A stretch of 64,000 nucleotides of DNA. It comes from Axinella damicornis (taxonomy: Eukaryota; Porifera; Demospongiae; Axinellida; Axinellidae). The DNA is taken from the NCBI GenBank assembly GCA_963931865.1, contig OZ007510.1, positions 14,346,471 to 14,410,470 of the forward strand. Direction: 5' to 3'. The notes under the pieces are model-generated. The model saw only the letters and a list, made by a program, of their open reading frames with translations, was not told the origin of the DNA and made no database searches. The number at the start of each line of letters is the position of its first letter. The stretch's first letter is position 1. A program made the position numbers and the translations under genes. Below, one piece after another: positions 21,615 to 31,098 of the stretch.

Positions 21615-21745
21615 GGATTACGGACAGTGAACTGTGAACAGTATGGAATGGACTGTGGACAGTATGGAAAGGACTGTGGACAGTATGGACTGGATTGTGG
21701 ACAGTATGGACTGGACTGTGGACAGTTGGATTGGACTGCAGAGTG
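21615..21745. repeat. Short tandem repeat in intron (GGACTGTGGACAGTATGGA)
   Basis: A roughly 19-20-bp unit repeats about six times between the WDFY3-like exons at 21.5 and 21.8 kb. No coding role. Confidence 0.85.
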
Positions 21746-21904
21746 CTAGTGCTCACCTGAATCCGTCAAGTGCAATTGTTTGCAGCACCTTGACGATGTT
21801 GCAGACTATGATGTTGTTGTCCTGCTGCAGGAGACCAGTCTTCCCCTCGGTGGCTGCTCCCTGGGAGCTCACGGAGGCAGTGTCAGACGACTGAGACACC
21901 AACA

Positions 21905-22270
21905 AGAACTGTGTATGTGTGTGTGTGCTGTGTGCGTGTGTGAGTGCGTGTGTTAGTGTGAGTGTGTGTATGAGCGTGTGTGTGTGTGTGTGTGTGTGTA
22001 TGAGCATCAGTGTGTGTGTGTGTGTGTGAGTGTGAGTGTGAGTATGTGAGCATGTCAGTGTGTATGTGTGACCTATAACTTTCACGAGACTCCATGCATA
22101 CAATGTAGGAATGCATGCATGTATACAACACACATACACACACACGACACACTCCCAACATACACATGCACATACACACTCCAACATACACACTCATATA
22201 CACAGCACACATACACATACACACACATACACACACACAAACACATACACACACACACACACTCACACTC
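21905..22270. repeat. Converging (TG)n and (CA)n microsatellites
   Basis: The TG-rich tract 21911-22075 and the CA-rich tract about 22127-22270 lie in one intron of the WDFY3-like locus. They are complementary and could fold back on each other. Confidence 0.9.
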
Positions 22271-22800
22271 ACCCCATCGTCAGCATCAACCACCTGCGTG
22301 TCTGATGACAGCTCCCCCACCCCTCCTCTCAGTGACGGAGACATCAGAGTTGCCAACAGAGCCTCAATAAACTCTGTTTTCCTTGCGAAGCTATAGCAAA
22401 CTGGGGGAGGGTCTTGTGAAGTCGCTCGAGAAACTTGATCAGCACCAGTGCAGTTTTTTGTCGCACACGATCTGTGGAGTCCTGTGTGTGTGTGTTTGTT
22501 TAATACACTGTAGACCCAGGCAAGCCAGAAATTTCCCACTTCCCAATGAACATTCTCATTGGTTGGTCTACACCAGCTTACTCTCCCACAGCTACTTATA
22601 TACCCAAGGCTTGTTCCAAACACTTGTGGGTTTTGCGGTCACGTTAAGAGATTCATAGTCATTTAAAGAGCATTCATTGAGCTATGAATTGCGTTATGAA
22701 GCTTGCAAGTGACACATGTCAGTATAGGCACAGGCACATTCTGCTTCATTATGCTATGCTCAGATGCTCACAAAAACACTGAATATACTTTTTCCTACCT

Positions 22801-23975
22801 ATTATCAAGGGGCAACCGCACTCCTGGTAGCCGCGGTTAAACGGTAGCACAAGCTAAGTGTGACAGTTCTTTCCAATTATCACACTGTGACACATCACGC
22901 AAGTACCATGGTAGCTACATGTATATACAGGGAAGATCAGAAATTATTTAGAGTGCTCTCAAGTACCATTCATAAAGTAGCCGCGTTGCAACCTGCCGTA
23001 GCGCAAGCTAAGTATTGCAATACGTTCCAATTAATGCACATGCCACGTGGCAACCACGCTCAAGTCGATCGCTAGCAATGGCGATCAAAGGGAAGACAAG
23101 ACATTATTACAGCACTCACAACTTAGCCAGCGCGGTGAGTTTCTGTATATAAGCGTCAGTGAACGACAGCGATGACGGTCGTGTGGTCAGACTCTTCGCG
23201 TGCCTTTCCTAAGAACGGTACTGCCACCGGAAGTCGAGAGAGCGCTCGAGCAATGGCGGCCAACGGCGAGACAAAAGCGCTCATATCTCCACCACCAAGG
23301 TGAGTTTCAGCACCAACTTTTATCATTTAGGTCAGTGCATGATAGCGATCACGGCAGTGTAGTCAGAATCTCTGTAGGCTAGGCCTAAGTACTCAAACAT
23401 TATATTTATTATATTAATTATCGAGGGGCGACCACACTCCTGGTAGCCGCGGTTAAACGGTAGCACAAGCTAAGTGTGACAGTTCGTTCCAATTATCACA
23501 CATCACGTGAGTACCATGATAGTTATTATAGGGAAGATCAGAAATTATATAGAGTGCTTTCAAGTACATGTACCATTCATAGCTGCGTTGCAATCCCGCC
23601 GTAGCGCAAGCTGCAATTCGTTCCAATTAGCGCACATGCCATGTGGCAACCACGCTCAGTCGATCGCGAGCAATGGCGACCAAAAGGAAGACAAGACATT
23701 ATTACAACACTCACAACTTAGCCAGCACGGTGAGTTTTGGCATGTCAGCGTCAGTGAACGATAGCGATCGTGGCTGTGTAGTCAGAATCTTTGTGGGGCC
23801 TTCGTAGGACTGTACTGGCAACCAACGTCGAAGACAGCGATCGAGCAATGATGGCCAACGGCGAGACAAAAGCGTTCATATCTCTACAACCAAGGTGAGT
23901 TTCAGCACAATTATTTTGATTTTGTGTCACTGCATCATAGCGATCACGACTCAGAATCTTTGTAGGCCATTCCGA
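22801..23975 (+). repeat. Tandem duplication (about 0.6 kb x2) with four first-exon-like units
   Basis: 22801-23400 and 23421-23975 are diverged copies of one another. Each contains two ATG-to-donor segments on the plus strand: 23078-23134 and 23673-23729 (57 bp, starting ATGGCG, ending at GTGAGTTT), and 23253-23299 and 23851-23894 (ending CAAG|GTGAGTTT). The units share the pattern GAGCAATGGCG-x-CAA-x-GAGACAA, so all four probably derive from one ancestral segment of about 300 bp. A related piece (GGCAACTGCACTCCTGGTAGCC) recurs at 44129. This is a dispersed repeat, possibly carrying a captured promoter and first exon. It is antisense to the WDFY3-like introns. Confidence 0.7.
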
Positions 23976-24002
23976 AATAGTCAAACGTTTATTTACATTA
24001 CA

Positions 24003-24075
24003 TTACGCGGCACAATTTTTCCCCTGCCAGGAGTGTAATTACGCGGCACAATTTTTCCCCTACCAGGAGTGTAAG
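24003..24075. repeat. 36-bp direct duplication
   Basis: ATTACGCGGCACAATTTTTC plus CCCTGCCAGGAGTGTA occurs twice in tandem with one base difference. Confidence 0.9.
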
Positions 24076-24120
24076 ATTGACATTCTGTACATGCATATAC
24101 TATATCGCCACTGATTCACG

Positions 24121-24450
24121 ATAGCAATGGACATTGCAAGTCCTGCAGATATTCCTGCTCAATACCAAAGGGGTAGGACACTTCAGCCTGTCCAGCAAAG
24201 AAACAATCTGTCTCAAGACACAGATTGGTGAAACTGGAACTCTGTAGAACTACCACTTTGCCATTGCAGATACGTGGCACAATTGCACGTGTGATTAGAT
24301 GCAATGGGATAGTGGTAGGTCTACTACAGAGTTCCAGTTTCACAAGTCTATGTCTTTGAGAATGGTGCTGGACAGGTTGATGTAGAAGGTCCTACCCCTT
24401 CGGTGTTGAGCAAGAGTCTGCAGGACTCGCAAAGTCCATTGCAATCCTCC
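24121..24450. mobile_element. Imperfect long inverted-repeat element
   Basis: The left half (GCAATGGACATTGCAAGTCC through CCAAAGGGGTAGGAC and GAAACTGGAACTCTGTAG) is repeated as its complement in the right half (CTACAGAGTTCCAGTTTC, GTCCTACCCCTT, GCAGGACTCGCAAAGTCCATTGC). The centre is near 24280. It has no ORF and is an old fold-back or MITE-type element. Confidence 0.75.
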
Positions 24451-25249
24451 TCCAATCAATGCAAACTATGATATCGTGGACCAAAATTAGCCAGCATTAT
24501 GCTTCCCAGACAAATTTGTCCACTATGCCAAAAGCGCATGCCGCAGAATGTCCGCTTTATTGTACTGCAAGCGACAAAAAGCTGGGCGTGGGACTGGGAA
24601 TGAGACCATCACAAAGTTACATAGAAGTAGGATTTATGTTGCAAAGCAAACATTACAACATGTTTATGGTATTTTAGCTCAAAATATATGTCATGACTAT
24701 ATACGTATAATGGCATCTCAACAATAATTCACATACCTGATGAACTAACACTCGAATCACAGCAAGCAGGACATACGCCGCATCAGGACAAATCTTGGCC
24801 ATCTGCAAAGAGTTCCCCGCTTGGAAAATGGAGTCTAGCGTCTCCAGATCAAAGTTGGCTGAGAACAGAATGTCGTTGCAGGTTCTGCCGAGCAAGATGG
24901 CGACCATCAGCAGGTAGACTTGCGAAGACTGAGAAAGATTGGGGAGCAGCTGGGATAATAGAGTCGCCCCAGGGAGAGGAGTATGCATGGTTCGATTGAG
25001 GGGGTTGAAGTTTGAAGTGGAGCTTTCAAGGAGCTTGCACATTTCGTGGGAAATGGTTTCAAATCCGTAGACCCAGTCCCCAAATATATCCCCTTCGTGG
25101 AACCTCTGGAGGAGGGTCGAGTCAGAGAGAAGCTGGACCAGGATTTGGAGGGCATGGTTGACGGTCTCCTGGTGCACGTTGCCATGGAGAAATAGCATTA
25201 GCCAATCAAATCCCTGTGCTCAGTGCATTTGGTGAGCAAACCTAGATGG

Positions 25250-25360
25250 ATGCAGAGGGAAGAGAGAGAAGGGTAAAGGAACAAGGAGGATGAAAAAGAT
25301 GAGGGGGGAGGGGGTGAGGGGGTGAGGGAGGAGGGAAGAGGGGGAGGGGGTAAACCCGAG
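25250..25360. repeat. GGGGA-rich intron tract
   Basis: Purine-rich low-complexity sequence just upstream of the acceptor of the 25241-24737 exon of the WDFY3-like locus. Confidence 0.8.
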
Positions 25361-26710
25361 AGCTGTCTACGAAAGTTTGGCATTTTCTGAGGCACAGAGG
25401 GTGAGCGCTATGTGACCGGCGAAAAAAAAAAGGCTGTGACAGTTTCCTACCATTTCGTTGAGATGATGCTGGTACTACAAGGAGCTGAAACAAAACTGCA
25501 AGCTGAAATAAAACTTCGCTACAAAGTGGTACATACACAGTACTCCAATCTGTGTGGTTCTTTGTTCATGATGAGTTTAATAAACACTGCCCTTGATTAG
25601 TGGCCGCCCTCGAATAGTAGCTGCAGTAAATCGTATAATAAAAGAAATAGTAGCCACGGCATTTGTGTAAAGACGGTGTGTCACAACTTACTGGATGTTG
25701 TCGGTAGTGAGCAAACTGAGTATGACATCCAACAGCATGTTCCGCAGAACAATGGCTCGCCGCTGCTTGTCGTCGCCATGGGAACCGTCCAACTGAGCAG
25801 TACGGTTTTTTACTTCATCTTCGTGGGCGGGGTCTTGCTGGTAAAGGGAGATGTTATTCTAGCCAGACTGGCAGCTGGTCGGAAGCGTGGACGCTAGCAG
25901 CGCTGCCACACCCTGTGGAAGAGGGAGACACACACAAGATCTTGAATATGATTTGGGCAGGAAATGAAAAACCATCACACTGCAAACATATTAGGAGTAT
26001 ATATAATATATTATGTAAGAAGCTATCATTTACAAAATGCGACTTGCAGTGATCACCAAGGTAGTAGAGAGTACTAGAGACTATACGTAGCTTACCATCA
26101 GCATTCCAACTAAAGCTCAGCAGAGACCGATTGTTGTTGCTTGGAACCAGTCATTCCCGTACCCCATGCATTCGATCAGCACCCAATAAATGCACAAATT
26201 TGGAATTGAAGTGCCGGTACGTATGCCCCCGAGTCTACAGAATGTGATTGCGTTCAAGAAAACCACTTCATGCGGGACTTGAAGTCAGAACAGATATTCG
26301 GCATATGCCAGATGAAGACTGCCAAAGAGCAAAATTTAATACAAACTGGAATTCTACCCTGGTCGAAAGCCAGAATCAGACTACCCTTCTTTCCTCTCCC
26401 GTCACCTGCGTATGTCCTCCATGCTAGGATGGCTCCTGAGTAGCGCACTCAGGACATTGCAGATGGACTTGATGGTCCGGTGAGAGAGTTTCTGGTTGTG
26501 CAGGTGGAACAGGAGAAGAGAGACCAACTTCATACGCAAAATCTGCTGTGCGTTCTCCTTCTGGTTGCTATGGAAACAGAGAATAAAGCCACAAATACTC
26601 ATAGTCATTTCAGGAAGGCAATGCAGCATTAGCATGGTCAGTTGCAATGAGGAAATGAAAAATGGACATCATTGTTATTATCACCATATCAAGAATACTC
26701 AAAACACCAC

Positions 26711-27276
26711 AGTACCGTAGGCGCTCTAATTATGCGTCGCTCAAAAAATAATTATTTTTGAAATGCAACGCAACAATAGAAATTCGGTCAGCCAAACTTC
26801 GACGCATGATTAGAAAACACCTCGCTAGGTACTGAAGTCAGACGAGTGTAGACAAGGCTATTGCATAGTGGTTGTGTTTGTACCCGGTTGTTGGACTGTC
26901 GCTGCCTTTTCTCTGCATGGGGCGTCCGTATCCTGGGTCACAGAAGACATAAGTGAGTTGCTTTCTCGTACCTTCGCTGATGTCCCAGCCATATCGCAAC
27001 TGTGTCTTTATACATCAACGTTCCCAGGCAGTGATGTGATGAGGCCTCTTCGCCGTTCAACTGTACTGTGTGCGCTTCGAGCTAGCTAGCTCGAAGCGCA
27101 GACAGTACAGTTGAACGGCGAAGAGGCCTCATGCATTGCTGCCGTTATAATCGCGTTACGCAAATTAGTCCCCGGAGCTATCCGGAGTACGACGCATTAT
27201 TGGAAATTATCGGTTTGAGATATTGAATTTTGACGCAGAATTAGAAAGGACGCATAATTAGAGCGCCTACGGTACT
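26711..27276. mobile_element. TIR element with an internal 94-bp palindrome
   Basis: The ends are 28-bp perfect inverted repeats (AGTACCGTAGGCGCTCTAAT... at 26711 and its complement ending at 27276). Inside, 27039-27132 is a palindrome with 47-bp arms and one mismatch. No transposase is visible, so it is a non-autonomous element. Target duplications are not evident. It lies in the intron between the 29.0-kb and 26.5-kb WDFY3-like exons. Confidence 0.8.
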
Positions 27277-27539
27277 GCGTTAGTAACAAGTTGAGAATCG
27301 AATGAGAGGGAAGCCTGCGCCTAACGGTTGATCTGTGCTTATAGTTACTAAACAATGAAGTCTTCTTCAACAAAATCATCCCATTCTCATTTTCGATCCG
27401 ACATTGTTGTCCACAATTGTTCAATGTGTTGGACTTTTAGCTCTCAATCGCTAATTGAATTAGTCACGTGTCAAAGCACGTGCTCTGAAAACACCTTGCT
27501 TTTCGTACGACTCTCAAGTTCATTTTTCATCTGTAGCTT

Positions 27540-28620
27540 TGCGGCAAGGGTTCCATTTTATGTGTCCACAAACTGACAGACATACAGACATATACTGATA
27601 GACAGAGCAATCACTCTACCCCTTTCTGCACACGCACACAGGAGGTAACAACTTGGCCATGGAATGCAACTTAGAGGCTGCCAACTTGAGTGCAAAATTC
27701 GAAATATTTTATATTGCAGCAACTCAGGACAGTTAAGGCAAGCTCACACATTCAGAGAAGTCAAAATGGAGCGAAACAATGACCAAAGGCTGCTGCATTA
27801 TCTGGGATCCCTTGGCATCTAGACTATTTGTTGCCCATGAATCATTAGTACACAGGTGAATAATGAAATTGAATATAGTAGTTGCCATGGTAACATAATT
27901 GCATCCGGTAAACAAGCCGCTAAAGATAACTGTCCTTAACCGCTACTTTTCCGTCTACCGGAACCAAACTGGACCTAAAAGCCGTCACATTACATATCAT
28001 TCGAATGGTTTCAGCATGCACTATCTTAATCTAGGTGGAAACGTTGCACTGCTCAATGCTGTTCAGAGATACGCTAAGAAATAGCTAAAATTATCGTCTA
28101 AACACCGCCTAATTAAGTATTCACGATGGCATTACTCTTACCAGGAAGGAGCAGGACAGCGTTTCCACCCAGAATTCAAGTGTACAGGCTTGGAAGAATC
28201 GCATATCAAAAATTTGTCTCCATCTAGGAAGGATTTGGTAGCGGTAAACCTGAATTTGCATGAACCGTTCGCTTCGCTGTAGTTCTAGCCGGCCCAAGTA
28301 TTGTATAGTAGCCAATTACGTATCGCGTGCACCACAGGATGACGCAGAGAACTAATTACGTGACCGCCGTGTCTTTCATCAAATTTCACACCCTCTTGAG
28401 TCTTTTCACGATCGAGTGTTGTTGTATAAACGTTTGTACAGGAAGTGCAGCTACTATGCGCCGCGCGCTGTTTTATAGTGAGCTTGCCTTAACCTACCTG
28501 AGAAGCGTTCCTATGACATACTGACACACGGACAAACACAAAGCAGCCACTCTACGTCTTGCTGCACAAGTGTGAATGGGGTACCAAAAATGGTGGAATG
28601 CAACTTACATGTAGAGGCAG
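27540..28620. repeat. Diverged direct and inverted repeats, transposon remnants
   Basis: GTTAAGGCAAGCTCAC at 27732 and GTGAGCTTGCCTTAAC at 28478 are inverted copies bounding about 760 bp. Segments near 27570-27680 and 28515-28616 are similar to one another in direct orientation (CACTCTAC...CTGCACA...GGAATGCAACTTA). No coding exon was seen. Confidence 0.6.
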
Positions 28621-28793
28621 TCTACGTGTATATATGTACATGAGCGTAATGTGCTGAAATATCACAATATGAAAAGCAATATGACCATCACGATCTACTG
28701 CTCAGCCATAACGTCAAACATCCATACTGCATTGAATAGTGCGCGACAGTGCGCAATAGTGCGCCATATAGGCTGGTCTGGGTTTGAAATCTC

Positions 28794-28826
28794 AAGGGGA
28801 GGGAGGGGGGGGGGGGGGGGGGGGCA
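28794..28826. repeat. Poly-G run
   Basis: G-rich homopolymer of about 22 G following AGGGGAGGGA. The exact length is unreliable. Confidence 0.9.
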
Positions 28827-29030
28827 AAACATTTTCTAGGCCCCCTCCCCCTAAAAGAAACCGTGGTTCAGAGTCTACATTCAGGTTACATACTTGCTGT
28901 GGGTAAGGAGATCATAGAAGTGGTTGAAAAGTGACCTTTGGATGTCCTCGCTGGCCGTGCTCCACACCGCCAGATCTGGAGAGAGAAGCGAATTCAGTGA
29001 GCGAATTAACACCTTCACTGTGTGCAATGA

Positions 29031-29089
<59 letters not shown>

Positions 29090-29108
29090 TACGCACACAC
29101 ACACACAG
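29031..29108. repeat. (CA)n microsatellite
   Basis: CA dinucleotide repeat immediately upstream of the 29017-28894 exon. On the minus strand it forms a TG tract ending in the acceptor region. Confidence 0.95.
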
Positions 29109-29109
29109 A

Positions 29110-29273
29110 TAGCCTCATTTCCAGGCCTTCTACATCTCCAGATTTTGATCGCTTGCAGTATGCAAAAATGTGCCGTGGATCATGTGACAAGATTCCCCAG
29201 GTCTTCCCCCTCCGTGTTTGCATACTGCAAGCGATCAAAAACTGGAGGTGTAGAAGGCTTGGGAACGAGGCTA
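29110..29273. mobile_element. Larger fold-back MITE (TAGCCTC family)
   Basis: The termini are TAGCCTCATTTCCAGGCCTTC and the complement of TAGCCTCGTTCCCAAGCCTTC, and the subterminal stretch GATCGCTTGCAGTATGCAAA is also inverted. It is 164 bp. No clean target duplication is visible, perhaps because the left flank is a microsatellite. A truncated relative with the same subterminal sequence starts at 44241. Confidence 0.8.
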
Positions 29274-29379
29274 CACAATGAGTGTATGAAAGTGGCCATT
29301 CTGTTTTTCTGCAAAAGTGTGCTAGTAATTCCCAGACACTGTAACTTAACTGTTTGTGTTTTGTTGAATTCCTGAAAGC

Positions 29380-29525
29380 ACAAGAACTGCAACCTCAGAG
29401 ATGCCTTGTGGTAAGGCTTCTCTAGTTTTCTTGATTTCCAGATTTGCAGAAACGGCAACTCCAGAGATGCCTTCTGGTAAGATTTCCTGATTTCTTGATT
29501 TGCAGAACAGCGACTCCAGACCACC
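29380..29525. repeat. Imperfect tandem duplication
   Basis: A unit containing CCAGAGATGCCTTCTGGTAAG followed by TTTCTTGATTTGCAGAA is present about twice with divergence. No gene. Confidence 0.6.
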
Positions 29526-29634
29526 GACTGTTGCACAGTTTCACCATTTTCTGCAATTTTTCCTACAGTGATCATTTATTATTAATTACTTAACATGCAC
29601 AGCACTGACGTCATATTAATACCCCTCCCCTCCC

Positions 29635-29681
29635 TAGTCTGGTTCCCAAATGGTACAGCATGGAGGTCTGGGACCAGACTG
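29635..29681. mobile_element. Short inverted-repeat relic (TAGTCTGGTTCCCA)
   Basis: TAGTCTGGTTCCCA is paired with TGGGACCAGACT. It resembles the ends of the 44651-45040 element. No duplication flanks it. Confidence 0.5.
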
Positions 29682-29699
29682 CTGTTGACCCCTGAGCAC

Positions 29700-30964
29700 A
29701 ATCATAATTTCACACCACCTCAGGGCTCAGTTGGCCAAACCCTGCAGACTAATCTGGCCACCTGCAGCCGCATACACGGAAAAACGAAGGCGCGCACCGT
29801 TTTGGTTGTGCGTAGGCACATTTATATGGAGGTTTGTATGTTCTCGGTGGTCTTTACGAGTACCTCAACAAAATGGACATCATTCGAAAGATCTAGCTAG
29901 TGGAGTGGATTCTGAATAATTATGCCATCAACTGGGCCGCTTAGGCTGTACGGCCTCGAAGGATCGGCCGTGCAGGATGGCGGAGAAGCAAGCGCTACAA
30001 AGCACTCATGGTACTCCAGCTGGAAGCCTGCCCAACCTGAAGCGTCTTCAAGGCCCTCCTACCTTTCAAACCCCCCAACTGTATGCAGCTTTGCTTCTAG
30101 TTGACACTGCAATTTTACCTTTGGTCCCAGGCCACGTTGACATGGGAACGAGGCTGTTGAGATTAAAACGTGCAATTATTCCGCTCAAGCGCATGCTTGC
30201 AGTCACTTGTGCAGACTAGATGTGCTCAGCAGAGCATGTACTCCTTGGGCTACTTTGAATTGATATAGGTAGGCCCACTGCCAATTATTCATACATCATG
30301 CACGATGAGATGGCTATGCCTACCGATTTTTAATACAGCGATGTCGCATGCAGAATGAGATACCGTAAGTTGTGGCAATAATGTTAGAAACAGGGTGTGG
30401 TCAAGTTATAATTACAAACGCAACTTACACGCAGCTTTTCTCAGCCTCTCGAGTGGATCTCTAGTCTGTGAGTTATATATGTAGTCGCTATTATTTTCTG
30501 ATTCTAACACTTCTATTCTGAACTAAGCCTTCAACAAGGCCTTCAGTGCTCAAACTGCTGATTTACGTTTAATCAGCTGTAGAATCTATCTAACTCGAAG
30601 GGAGGTGCTCTCCTCTTGAAGTGTTGTTGCACCCTAGGAGGGGTGCCAAGTGGTGTTGGCTTCGGAGTTGATAACTGTATCCAGACACCTGAACGGGTGT
30701 CTGAATATTCATGGTGTCCGAATATTGATCGCTTACTCTACTGCAAACAGCTCTGAAATTCACCGAGGGAGCCCCAGCTAAATCGACTTCGCATTTCAAA
30801 TGCACAGCCTACTAGCAAATCATGTGTCGGGTCCTCCCTCCTGGATTACAAGTATACAATGCAAACTGGTACTGACGTCATGATTACGCCCATTATAATA
30901 GAGAAGGGCAACAATTAGAATATAATAGTATGCTTGATGGCTTACTCCATAGCTATACTTACAC
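29700..30964. other. No gene recognised between WDFY3-like and SerRS exons
   Basis: Mixed-composition sequence. A MITE relic lies near 30124-30156. The expected downstream SerRS exons were not found on the minus strand. Confidence 0.45.
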
Positions 30965-31098
30965 TTTCTCCATCTGTTATCGGGCTCCACGACTTTGTCC
31001 CCGTGCGTCATATTCTTGAACCGCTTCTTCTGCAGCTCGCAGATCTCGTCCGGGCCGCCACCCTGGTCCGCACGAAATAGCGCCAAGTCAAGCACCAC
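30965..31098 (-). pseudogene. SARS1: Seryl-tRNA synthetase, first coding exon only
   Basis: The minus-strand exon encodes VLDLALFRADQGGG, then QKKRFKNM, KVVEPDNRWRK, ending at donor AGAAA|gtgtaagt. This matches the N-terminus of eukaryotic cytosolic seryl-tRNA synthetase (MVLDLDLFR...GG...QEKRF...AD-x-x-WR). The enzyme charges tRNA-Ser. The codon expected to be the initiator is GTG, and no in-frame ATG is present in the codons just upstream. None of the later exons (catalytic class II motifs) were found at lower coordinates. I read it as an isolated, probably dead, gene fragment. Alternatives are a distant continuation or a base error at the start codon. Confidence 0.78.

Larger units (their letters stand above)
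20562..29017 (-). pseudogene. WDFY3: WDFY3/ALFY-like BEACH-family gene, disrupted middle part
   Basis: Minus-strand exons: 29017-28894, 26567-26406, 25912-25692, 25241-24737, 22471-22273, 21890-21757 and 21482-20562. In order they match, by my recollection of human WDFY3, its large helical-repeat region before the BEACH domain. Examples are IKSICNVLSALL, RAIVLRNMLLDVILSLL, FDWLMLFLHGNV, FCARLVDKVWQG, RLILYQVSTVPT and EFLECLTF. WDFY3 is a scaffold for selective autophagy of protein aggregates. Here the frame is broken by in-frame stops at 25859-25861 (TAG), 25220-25222 (TGA), 21464-21466 (TGA), 21380-21382 (TAG) and 21291-21293 (TGA). Frameshifts lie near 22456, 22385, 21330, 21032 and 20760. 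The BEACH, WD40 and FYVE parts are not in the window. A sibling such as WDFY4 is possible; a pseudogene is likely. Confidence 0.85.

Noticed and set aside
20562..29017. Stop-codon reassignment or readthrough to explain TAG/TGA in the WDFY3-like exons
   Set aside because: SPT16, the Rab gene and the Ig-like gene in the same window end at TGA in the expected place, and the WDFY3-like frame is also broken by indels.
28881..29281. Cys/Val and Thr/His-rich ORFs at 28.9-29.3 kb as genes
   Set aside because: They are translations of a CA/TG microsatellite fused to the real 28894-29017 minus-strand exon.
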